Positions 1 through 5,952 of a DNA stretch of 7,794 bases are shown here, piece after piece. Under the pieces are notes generated by a model. It was not told the origin of the DNA, ran no database searches, and saw nothing but the letters and a program-made list of their open reading frames with translations. This DNA is from Sulfurovum sp. Lineage in GTDB: Bacteria > Campylobacterota > Campylobacteria > Campylobacterales > Sulfurovaceae. Numbering within the stretch: the stretch's first letter is position 1; each line of letters begins with the position of its first letter. The DNA lies in assembly GCA_024763575.1 (NCBI GenBank), contig JANTFF010000023.1:1-7794 (forward strand), read 5' to 3'. The position numbers and the translations under genes are program-made.

Positions 1-24
1 TTTATTTCCATTATAAGTTTTCAT
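1..24 (-). CDS. Possible first eight codons of an unrecognised gene, cut by the left edge
   Basis: On the minus strand an ATG at 24-22 opens a frame reading MKTYNGNK to the window edge. An AAGGT Shine-Dalgarno-like stretch lies about six bases upstream, and a good extended -10 lies about 40 bases upstream of the ATG. This arrangement is what makes a gene start plausible here. Eight residues are too few to recognise a family. A second ATG at 11-9, in another frame, is a less well supported alternative. The gene would follow thrC on the same strand, but from its own promoter. Confidence 0.35.
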
Positions 25-63
25 TTTAATACCTTTGGTTATAAACTGTTAAATTATATTAGC

Positions 64-72
64 AGTATAGCA
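64..72 (-). promoter_or_regulatory. Extended -10 promoter between thrC and the left-edge gene
   Basis: Read on the minus strand, 72-64 is TGC TATACT, which is a TGn-extended -10 hexamer with one mismatch to TATAAT. There is AT-rich sequence and a T-tract immediately upstream. No -35 can be recognised, as is common for sigma-70 promoters in Campylobacterota. The predicted start near 57 would give a leader of roughly 33 nt to the ATG at 24. Confidence 0.45.
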
Positions 73-73
73 T

Positions 74-97
74 AAAAAACTTAAATTTTATATTTAA
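74..97 (-). terminator. Weak candidate terminator after thrC
   Basis: Downstream of the thrC stop, on the minus strand, a perfect 6-bp inverted repeat (TTAAAT/ATTTAA, 97-92 with 86-81, 5-nt loop) is followed by one G and then six Ts (79-74). The position and the T-run fit an intrinsic terminator. However, the stem is entirely A-T and therefore weak, so it could equally be the AT-rich upstream region of the promoter at 64-72. Confidence 0.25.
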
Positions 98-104
98 TTT
101 TGTT

Positions 105-1574
105 CTACAAAAACTTTAACATCTCATCTTTGATAAACTCTTTTTGGACTACCAATGGATGTTTAATCTCTTTACTAAATAATCCATCTATCATAGGTGG
201 AACACTCTGTCTAGTATTATTTGCTATCCACTCCAAAGCCTCTGTATCATTAGATACATCTTGGTTTCCTAAAGCTTTTGCTACTGTAGTAGAGAATTTT
301 GTCCACTCTGCTGTAGAGTATATAATGCTTTTTAACTCTTTGTTTTCTCTTTGTTTATATGATTTTATACATGTAGCTGTATGTGGGTCAAATATATAGC
401 CTTGTTTTGCATAGTGTGCTATCTCTTCTTCACATTCACTATCACTACTATATGTGGCTACAAAATCCTCTTGAAGCAGGGCTAACTCTTCTGATGTTAA
501 AGTGTATTTTCCCTCATTATTTAGTGACTCCATAAGCTCTTTGGTTCTCTCTCCTCCAAACTTGTCAAATAGAACTCTCTCTACATTTGAGCTTTTGAGA
601 ATATCCATTGCAGGAGACTCTGTTTTGATAAGCTCACGACTAGCCATATCATATACACCATTTTCTATTAGGTCTGTTAGAATATTATTTATATTTGATG
701 CAACTAAGAGTTTCTCTACAGGTAGCCCTGCTTTTTTGGCATAATATCCACCAAGCACATTTCCAAAATTTCCTGATGGTACGACTAGATAAACTTTTTC
801 TCCCATCTCTATCTCATTTTGACGAACTAGCTCTAAATATCCATGGATATGGTACATAATCTGAAAAATAATCCGTCCAAAATTAACAGAGTTGGCAGCT
901 GAGAGTTTTATATCTCTTTTTTCTAGTTCTGCTTTGAAATCTTCTGAAGCCAAAAGCTCTTTGAGCATATTTTGAGTATCATCAAAGTTGCCAACTACTC
1001 CAATAACCTTTTCATTATCTGCCTCTTCTGTAACCATTTGCAATCTCTGAACATCACTTGTTCCACCATCTGGATATAAACAAGCTACTTTAATATTGTC
1101 TTGATTTTTAAATGTCTCTAAGGTTGCAGGACCTGTATCTCCACTTGTTGCAGCCATAATTAGGTAGTTTTGTTGTCGTTTTTGAGCCTCTTTTGATAAT
1201 ATATATCCAAAAGGTTGCAAAGCCATATCTTTAAATGCACGAGTAGGACCATGATAAAGCTCCATCACAAAACAGTCATCTTCTATTTTGCTTAGAGGCA
1301 CAGGATTTTGTGGGTCATCAAAAGTATCATAACGATTTAATGCTTGATTGATTGTATCATCATCAATATCTATCTCAAAAAGTTTTAATATATCAAAAGC
1401 TAACTCTTTATAACTACTATTTAAATGTCTATTTAGAAATGCACTATCAAATGAGGGTAGAGTTTCAGGAACAAAAATACCACCAAAACTAGCACTTGGG
1501 TTCAAAATAGCTTCTGAAAAATTTACCTTTTGGGGTTTAGTTCCGTCATTGCCACGAGTCTCTATAAATTGCAT
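105..1574 (-). CDS. thrC: Threonine synthase (long, fungal/proteobacterial type)
   Basis: This PLP enzyme converts O-phospho-L-homoserine and water to L-threonine plus phosphate, the last step of threonine synthesis, in the cytoplasm. The 489-residue protein opens with the family's N-terminal block (MQFIETRGND, then ASFGGIFVPE at about 28-37). It has the PLP-lysine segment TRAFKDMALQ with Lys115, the substrate loop ATSGDTGPAT at 142-151, the ANSVNFGR segment at 227-234, and the glycine-rich SGNFGNVLGG at 267-276. The length and the FKDMALQ form match the longer class of threonine synthases rather than the shorter plant type. The ATG at 1574 is preceded by AGGA at a 6-nt spacing and is the only sensible start. 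It lies 41 bp after lpxD with its own apparent promoter. Intact and complete. Confidence 0.96.
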   Translation of the reverse strand: MQFIETRGNDGTKPQKVNFSEAILNPSASFGGIFVPETLPSFDSAFLNRHLNSSYKELAFDILKLFEIDIDDDTINQALNRYDTFDDPQNPVPLSKIEDDCFVMELYHGPTRAFKDMALQPFGYILSKEAQKRQQNYLIMAATSGDTGPATLETFKNQDNIKVACLYPDGGTSDVQRLQMVTEEADNEKVIGVVGNFDDTQNMLKELLASEDFKAELEKRDIKLSAANSVNFGRIIFQIMYHIHGYLELVRQNEIEMGEKVYLVVPSGNFGNVLGGYYAKKAGLPVEKLLVASNINNILTDLIENGVYDMASRELIKTESPAMDILKSSNVERVLFDKFGGERTKELMESLNNEGKYTLTSEELALLQEDFVATYSSDSECEEEIAHYAKQGYIFDPHTATCIKSYKQRENKELKSIIYSTAEWTKFSTTVAKALGNQDVSNDTEALEWIANNTRQSVPPMIDGLFSKEIKHPLVVQKEFIKDEMLKFL

Positions 1575-1579
1575 TGTAT

Positions 1580-1602
1580 ATCCTATAAATTTTTTGTAGG
1601 AT
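1580..1602 (-). promoter_or_regulatory. thrC Shine-Dalgarno site inside a potential hairpin
   Basis: On the minus strand AGGA (1584-1581) lies six bases before the thrC ATG. It forms part of the right arm of an inverted repeat: ATCCTA (1602-1597) pairs with TAGGAT (1585-1580), and a further AAA/TTT pairs inside after one mismatch. The right arm covers the ribosome site. No T-tract follows, so a terminator is unlikely. RNA starting from the promoter at 1601-1606 would begin near 1594 and lack the left arm, while read-through RNA from lpxD would contain both arms. Confidence 0.5.
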
Positions 1603-1606
1603 TATA
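1601..1606 (-). promoter_or_regulatory. Candidate thrC promoter (-10)
   Basis: The minus strand reads TATAAT from 1606 to 1601, a perfect -10 hexamer just after the lpxD stop at 1616. The predicted start is an A near 1594, giving a leader of about 20 nt that includes the AGGA ribosome site. I see no -35 (the expected place reads AGAGGA), which is normal for this phylum. TATAAT is common by chance in AT-rich DNA. Its position in the one larger gap of the gene series is what makes it credible. Confidence 0.5.
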
Positions 1607-1615
1607 GCCAAAATA

Positions 1616-2578
1616 TTATTTTTTCCTCTTTACCAAAGATGATATTGTAGCCTGAAGTCTCAACCATAATTTATGCTCTATAGCAGGGAAACCTGCATAA
1701 ATTTTTCCACTCTTTAATGATTTAGTTACACCACTCTTACCAGCTACTGTTACAAAATCACCTATTGTTAAATGTCCAGCAGTTGCACTTTGACCACCCA
1801 TCACAACATTTCGTCCTATTTTTGTAGAACCTGCAATTCCAGCTTGACCTGCCATAAGTGTATGTTCTCCTATATCACAGTTATGTCCTATCTGAACTAA
1901 ATTATCTAGTTTAGTACCTCTTCTAATATATGTTGAGCCAAAAACTGCTCTATCAATAGTAGTGTTTGCACCTATCTCTACATCATCTTCTATAACTGCA
2001 TTGCCATTTTGATATATTTTGATATGTTCACCTATTTTTGTATGTGCAAAACCATATCCATCTGAGCCGATAACTACTCCTGCATGTATAATACAATTTG
2101 AGCCTATTTTAGTATGGTGATATAGTGTTACATTTGGATATATGATAGTGTTTGAATCAATAGTCACACTATCTCCAATATAAGCTCCTGCCATAATAGT
2201 TACATTATCACCCAACTTTACATCTTTTCCGAAACGAACTTGTTTATCTATATCACACCCTTTGCCCATATTAGGATGATTACCTTTTGTTTCGATTTTA
2301 TGTGCAAACAATTTAGAGGTAAGAGCAAGTTTAAGGTATGGTTCATCTGTAATTAATGCTATTGTAGTATTTGGAAGTAAAGAGACATATTGTTCTTCTA
2401 TTAGAACTGCTCCTGCTTTGGTATTTGATAACTTATTTTTATATCTTTTATCATTAAAGAAACTAATTTGAGATGAAGAGGCTTCATCCAAAGTATGAAG
2501 TCCTTCTATCTCAATATCTTTTTCATTAAAGGAAATATCTATCTCTTTGCATATACTGCTTAGTTTATATTTTTTCAT
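1616..2578 (-). CDS. lpxD: UDP-3-O-(3-hydroxyacyl)glucosamine N-acyltransferase
   Basis: LpxD transfers a 3-hydroxyacyl chain from acyl carrier protein to the 2-amino group of UDP-3-O-acylglucosamine, the third step of lipid A synthesis, in the cytoplasm. The 320-residue protein has the N-terminal uridine-binding domain (about 1-100, with [11 protein letters not shown] and ISFFNDKRY). This is followed by a left-handed beta-helix of hexapeptide repeats (about 110-285). The catalytic histidine segment is [12 protein letters not shown] with His232, equivalent to the IAHN motif of the E. coli enzyme. [16 protein letters not shown] (164-179) and [14 protein letters not shown] (201-214) are also typical. 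A short basic C-terminal helix ends in KRKK. It is slightly shorter than E. coli LpxD (341). The start is four bases after the ilvN stop and has only a weak GAG upstream, so translation is probably coupled to ilvN. Confidence 0.96.
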   Translation of the reverse strand: MKKYKLSSICKEIDISFNEKDIEIEGLHTLDEASSSQISFFNDKRYKNKLSNTKAGAVLIEEQYVSLLPNTTIALITDEPYLKLALTSKLFAHKIETKGNHPNMGKGCDIDKQVRFGKDVKLGDNVTIMAGAYIGDSVTIDSNTIIYPNVTLYHHTKIGSNCIIHAGVVIGSDGYGFAHTKIGEHIKIYQNGNAVIEDDVEIGANTTIDRAVFGSTYIRRGTKLDNLVQIGHNCDIGEHTLMAGQAGIAGSTKIGRNVVMGGQSATAGHLTIGDFVTVAGKSGVTKSLKSGKIYAGFPAIEHKLWLRLQATISSLVKRKK

Positions 2579-2582
2579 ATAT

Positions 2583-3053
2583 TTATCGCTCTATAGCTAC
2601 AACTCCACCACGAACAACCTCTATTGGGTTATATCGTTTGGTTGCTTCAAGGAAATGTTTAATACGACAAGGCTCATCTGTAACCATTCCAATAATCATA
2701 TCAGCACCAACATTAGCAATTCCTCCATTATAAGCTTGACACAGAGCTTGAATATCAGATAAATTCTCTTCTATTGGGAATTTTGCTAATATCATCTCTT
2801 TTTCTACCATCTCATCATGTTCTACTACTTTATAAACAGGAATAAGTTTATGTAACTGTTTGGTTATCTGCTCTATGACTCGTTTGCTACCTTTTGTTAC
2901 AATTGTAATTCTCGAACGATTAGTATCAGGAATTGGAGCAACTGTTAGGGTCTCTATATTATATCCTCTTCCTGCAAAGAGACCAGATACTCTCGAAAGT
3001 ACTGAACTCTCATTTTCGACCAAAATTGATATAACTCTTCTTACATCAGCCAT
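2583..3053 (-). CDS. ilvN: Acetolactate synthase small (regulatory) subunit
   Basis: This is the regulatory subunit that activates the IlvB catalytic subunit and carries valine feedback inhibition in related enzymes; it is also called IlvH. The 156-residue protein begins with an ACT domain: [11 protein letters not shown], then [17 protein letters not shown] at about 25-41, then SRITIV. A C-terminal domain follows (about 85-156, ending [11 protein letters not shown]). The start overlaps the last base of the ilvB stop (TAATG) and is preceded by a strong AGGAGG. This suits production of the two subunits in matched amounts. In E. coli IlvH, Gly14 lies at the valine site. The aligned residue here is Ser17 (NESSVLSRV versus NESGALSRV), so inhibition may differ; this is an inference from one residue. 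Confidence 0.95.
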   Translation of the reverse strand: MADVRRVISILVENESSVLSRVSGLFAGRGYNIETLTVAPIPDTNRSRITIVTKGSKRVIEQITKQLHKLIPVYKVVEHDEMVEKEMILAKFPIEENLSDIQALCQAYNGGIANVGADMIIGMVTDEPCRIKHFLEATKRYNPIEVVRGGVVAIER

Positions 3054-4753
3054 TACTTTTCCTCCTTTTGGTCTGCTAATATCATATTGTATAATGCTCC
3101 ACCTGCTGGAACCATTGGCAGTACATTTTCAAACCTATTTATAGCTACATTTATAAAAGTAACTCTATCTTTTTCTATCGCATCTTTTAATGCTTTATCA
3201 AACTCCTCTTTAGTAGTAACATCATAACCAATACCACCACAAGACTCTGCTAAAGCTTTGAAATTTGGTTGATAACTCAAATCTGTTTCAGCAAATCTAT
3301 TATCATAGAAAAATGATTGCCACTGTCTTACCATTCCCAAAAAGTGGTTATTGAGAATAATATTAATAACTGGTATTTTGTACTCTGAAGCAGTTACTAG
3401 CTCTTGCATATTCATCAAAATCGAACCATCACCTGTAAAGTTTATTACAGTTTTTTCAGGATAACCCTTTTTCGCTCCAAGTGCAGCTGGAAAACCAAAT
3501 CCCATGGTTCCTAGTCCACCAGAATTTATCCATTGTCTTGGTCTATCAAATGGATAGTGTTGAGCTGTCCACATCTGATGTTGTCCAACATCAGATGTTA
3601 CAATAGCTTTTTCACCTAACAACTCTCCAACTCTCTCTACAACCCATTGAGGTTTAATTACATCATCACTATCTTGGAAAGTTAACGGATGTAACTCATT
3701 ATAACGATTTAATACATCCCTCCAATCACTATATCGTTCAGGTTTAATTTTATCTTCAAGTCCAGCAATTATTTTTTCCAATACAATTGTAATATCTCCA
3801 ACAATAGGATAATCCACATCTACTAGCTTACTAATATTAGCAGGGTCAATATCAATATGTATAACATCAGCATATTTAGCAAATTCAGATAATTTACCTG
3901 TAACCCTATCATCAAATCTAGCACCCAAAGAGATAACTAAATCTGTCTCACTCATTGCCATATTGGATGAGTAGTTACCATGCATTCCTAACATACCCTG
4001 AAGTAGTGGATTACTATCGCCCATCACACCTCTAGCCATCAGAGTCTCCACAGCAGGAATTCCACCCATAAGAGCTAGTTTACGAATTAAATCACTTGCA
4101 TTTGATAAAACAGCACCACCACCAATATAGAGTAGTGGTTTTTTTGCTTTTAATATAGCCTCAACTGCTTTGTCTATTTGGCGTTTATTCCCTTTGGTTG
4201 TTGGTTTATAACTTGGGATATTTACACTATTAGGATATACAAATTCACCAATTTCTGCTGTTATATCTTTTGGAATATCCACCAATACTGGGCCTGGTCT
4301 CCCACTTCTAGCTATATGGAACGCCTCTTTGAGTATTCGTGGCAGTTCGCTAAGCTCTCGAACTAAATAGTTATGTTTTGTACAAGGTCTTGAAATTCCT
4401 ACTGCATCAATCTCTTGAAAACCATCTGTTCCAATAAGTGACAAAGGAACTTGTCCTGATATAACAACTAGTGGAATAGAATCCATATAAGCAGTTGCTA
4501 ATCCTGTAACAGCATTGGTAAATCCAGGTCCACTAGTAACCATAGCAACCCCTACTTCTCCTGTAGCTCTAGCATAACCATCTGCTGCATGAACAGAAGC
4601 TTGTTCATGCCTATTTAGGATATGTTCAAATCCATCTTGTTTATATATCTCATCATACACATTCATGATAGCACCACCTGGGTAACCAAATACAGTTTTT
4701 GTACCCTCGGCAATTATTGCTTCACAAACCATTCTTGCACCATTCATCTTCAT
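3053..4753 (-). CDS. ilvB: Acetolactate (acetohydroxyacid) synthase large catalytic subunit
   Basis: This thiamine-diphosphate enzyme condenses pyruvate with pyruvate or 2-oxobutyrate to form acetolactate or acetohydroxybutyrate, the first common step of valine, leucine and isoleucine synthesis. I start it at the ATG at 4753 (566 residues). A longer frame begins at TTG 4768, but that TTG plus the next codon contains GGAG, nine bases before this ATG, which reads as the ribosome site. In this numbering the N-terminal ThDP domain has VFGYPGGAIMNVYDE and RHEQASVHAADGYARA, with catalytic Glu50. The middle FAD-binding domain has LGARFDDRVTG (276-286). The C-terminal ThDP domain has the metal motif from GDGSILMN (441-448) to LNN (467-469), followed by HFLGMVRQWQ. 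The C. jejuni enzyme, as I recall it, starts similarly. It is the first gene of the ilvB-ilvN-lpxD operon and is complete. Confidence 0.95.
   Translation of the reverse strand: MKMNGARMVCEAIIAEGTKTVFGYPGGAIMNVYDEIYKQDGFEHILNRHEQASVHAADGYARATGEVGVAMVTSGPGFTNAVTGLATAYMDSIPLVVISGQVPLSLIGTDGFQEIDAVGISRPCTKHNYLVRELSELPRILKEAFHIARSGRPGPVLVDIPKDITAEIGEFVYPNSVNIPSYKPTTKGNKRQIDKAVEAILKAKKPLLYIGGGAVLSNASDLIRKLALMGGIPAVETLMARGVMGDSNPLLQGMLGMHGNYSSNMAMSETDLVISLGARFDDRVTGKLSEFAKYADVIHIDIDPANISKLVDVDYPIVGDITIVLEKIIAGLEDKIKPERYSDWRDVLNRYNELHPLTFQDSDDVIKPQWVVERVGELLGEKAIVTSDVGQHQMWTAQHYPFDRPRQWINSGGLGTMGFGFPAALGAKKGYPEKTVINFTGDGSILMNMQELVTASEYKIPVINIILNNHFLGMVRQWQSFFYDNRFAETDLSYQPNFKALAESCGGIGYDVTTKEEFDKALKDAIEKDRVTFINVAINRFENVLPMVPAGGALYNMILADQKEEK
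3061..3066 (-). promoter_or_regulatory. Strong ribosome binding site of ilvN
   Basis: The minus strand reads AGGAGG seven bases before the ilvN ATG, inside the last codons of ilvB. It is the strongest Shine-Dalgarno sequence in the window. It fixes the ilvN start at 3053, and it allows initiation independent of stop-restart from ilvB. Confidence 0.8.
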
Positions 4754-4762
4754 GAAACTTTG

Positions 4763-4766
4763 CTCC
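4763..4766 (-). promoter_or_regulatory. Ribosome binding site deciding the ilvB start
   Basis: The minus strand reads GGAG (within TTGGAG) nine bases before the ATG at 4753. It lies 15 bases before the next in-frame ATG (4747), which is too far. A TTG start at 4768 would have to use sequence further upstream, where no purine-rich site is visible. Confidence 0.65.
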
Positions 4767-4782
4767 AATCGTTTTAAATTTC

Positions 4783-4788
4783 ATTATA
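4783..4788 (-). promoter_or_regulatory. ilvB operon promoter (-10)
   Basis: The minus strand reads TATAAT from 4788 to 4783. The predicted start near 4776 gives a leader of about 22 nt that includes the GGAG site. No -35 hexamer is evident. The equivalent region is occupied by the palindrome at 4808-4826. No leader peptide or attenuator fits in so short a leader, so control is more likely at the DNA level. Confidence 0.6.
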
Positions 4789-4807
4789 AGGATGGATTTT
4801 ATCCAAA

Positions 4808-4826
4808 TTAGATAAATATTATCTAA
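4808..4826. repeat. 19-bp palindrome, operator candidate between divergent genes
   Basis: TTAGATAA (4808-4815), ATA, TTATCTAA (4819-4826) form a perfect 8-bp inverted repeat around a 3-bp centre at 4817. A related direct copy, TTATCCAAATTA (4799-4810), resembles TTATCTAAATTT (4819-4830) at a 20-bp period. The palindrome lies outside both predicted transcripts, which argues for protein binding to DNA rather than an RNA hairpin. It partly resembles a Fur box (GATAA-N3-TTATC core) and partly an Lrp site (TAG...CTA ends, but spaced 11 rather than 9). Neither match is good enough to name the regulator. Confidence 0.55.
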
Positions 4827-4845
4827 ATTTTAATTTAATCTTCTA

Positions 4846-4856
4846 TATGATATGCT
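4846..4856 (+). promoter_or_regulatory. Promoter of the VWA gene (overlapping -10 options)
   Basis: TATGAT (4846-4851) and the TGn-extended TGA-TATGCT (4848-4856) are two overlapping -10 candidates. They predict transcription starting at about 4857 or 4863, which is seven or one bases before the ATG at 4864. No -35 is visible. Either option leaves essentially no room for a Shine-Dalgarno sequence. Confidence 0.45.
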
Positions 4857-4863
4857 ATTCATT

Positions 4864-5952
4864 ATGATACATCAACAAAAACTAACCCAAGCCAAAACTA
4901 AATTAATGTTAGAAAATCCATACTTTGGAACACTAGTAAGCTCTCTATCTTTTGAGCAAAACAGTAATATAGCTTCTATTTCACACCAAAATGATAAGTT
5001 TATATATAATGAAGAGTATTTAGAAGTTTTAACTATAGATGAGATAGCTACCCATCTAGCCAACTCTGCTATGCACCAAGCCCTATTTCATACCACTAGA
5101 GGAGAAGGAAAAATTAACTCTGTATGGAAATTAGCTAGTGATTATGCCATTAATGATTTATTGATAGAAAATGGATTTGTATTACCACCACTAGCAAACT
5201 ATAGTTCAAGATTTGAAAGACTATATGCAGAAGAGATTTACACTATATTAGTAGGAGAACTTGATTTAAATGAAGATGAAGAACCAAAAGAGGAAAAAGA
5301 AAAACAAACAGAACAGTTTCAAGAAGAGATATTCAGTGATGAAGATTATGAACTTTTACTAGAACAACTTACCAACAAACTAGAAAAACAAGGTGATTTA
5401 CCAAAAGGTATAGAAAGATTTGTAAAAACTAAAAGAAAAGCTCAAATATCTTGGAGAGATAAACTATATAGATATGTTAATTCTCACGCCAAAAGTGACT
5501 ATAGAATGTTTCCACCAAGTAAAAAACATCTGTATAGGGGTATAGCCCTACCTTCTATCTATGGTGAAGAGTTGAAAATAGTAGTAGCCATTGATACATC
5601 TGCATCTATTGATGAGACTCTACTAGAGATATTTTTGACTGAACTATATGAGATAATGCAGATTTTCCCTCAATATATTATAGAACTAATTGAATGTGAT
5701 GCACAGATACAAAATGTAACTAGATTAACCCCACTAGAACCATTAAAAACATCACTAAAAGGTGGAGGTGGAACAGATTTTCGTCCTGTTTTTGAATATA
5801 TAGAAAATATAAATGAAGATTTCAAATTTTTGATATATTTTACAGATGGTATGGGAACTTTTCCAAAATATGAACCAACTATTGATACATTGTGGGTTAT
5901 GCCACAACAAAAAGAGATACCTTTTGGTGAGATTTTAGCTATAATTCCGTAA
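4864..5952 (+). CDS. DUF2201-type metallopeptidase-like protein with C-terminal VWA domain
   Basis: No specific function is known to me for this family. I start it at ATG 4864 (362 residues), because the upstream ATG at 4852 lies inside the -10 region. Residues 5-110 match the N-terminal metallopeptidase-like domain of DUF2201 proteins (LENPYFGTL, NEEYLEVL, MHQALFHTTR, WKLASDYAINDLLIENGF). The expected HExxH appears as NSAMH (67-71), so the first histidine and the glutamate are missing; a further histidine is at 76. An acidic, charged linker follows (about 133-180), then WRDKLYRYV (197-205). The C-terminal VWA-like domain (about 238-358) keeps a full MIDAS: DTSAS (Asp244, Ser246, Ser248), Thr304 in GGGTDFRPVFE, and Asp328 in FTDG. 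Cytoplasmic: no signal peptide or membrane segment. Such genes often sit by a MoxR-type AAA ATPase, but none is in this window. Confidence 0.85.
   Translation: MIHQQKLTQAKTKLMLENPYFGTLVSSLSFEQNSNIASISHQNDKFIYNEEYLEVLTIDEIATHLANSAMHQALFHTTRGEGKINSVWKLASDYAINDLLIENGFVLPPLANYSSRFERLYAEEIYTILVGELDLNEDEEPKEEKEKQTEQFQEEIFSDEDYELLLEQLTNKLEKQGDLPKGIERFVKTKRKAQISWRDKLYRYVNSHAKSDYRMFPPSKKHLYRGIALPSIYGEELKIVVAIDTSASIDETLLEIFLTELYEIMQIFPQYIIELIECDAQIQNVTRLTPLEPLKTSLKGGGGTDFRPVFEYIENINEDFKFLIYFTDGMGTFPKYEPTIDTLWVMPQQKEIPFGEILAIIP

Noticed and set aside
100..399. Plus-strand open frame of 99 codons opposite the thrC 3' end
   Set aside because: It is fully antisense to a well-supported threonine synthase, has no recognisable domain, and is what AT-rich coding DNA gives by chance. 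The same applies to the open frames at 502-744, 2547-2762, 2860-3144 and 4178-4366.
1580..1602. Inverted repeat before thrC as an lpxD terminator
   Set aside because: On the minus strand it is followed by ATACAATG rather than a T-run, and it contains the thrC ribosome site, so a translational or incidental role fits better.
4852..4863. Upstream ATG adding MLFI to the VWA protein
   Set aside because: It lies inside the overlapping -10 candidates and has no ribosome site. The family resemblance begins after the ATG at 4864.
4754..4863. Leader peptide or attenuator, T-box or other riboswitch controlling ilvB
   Set aside because: The predicted ilvB leader is only about 22 nt, too short for a branched-chain leader peptide, attenuator or known riboswitch.
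5270..5330. Acidic/lysine-rich stretch in the VWA protein as a tandem repeat or frameshift scar
   Set aside because: It is a low-complexity charged linker between two recognisable domains that stay in the same frame on both sides. Linkers of this kind are usual between the two domains.
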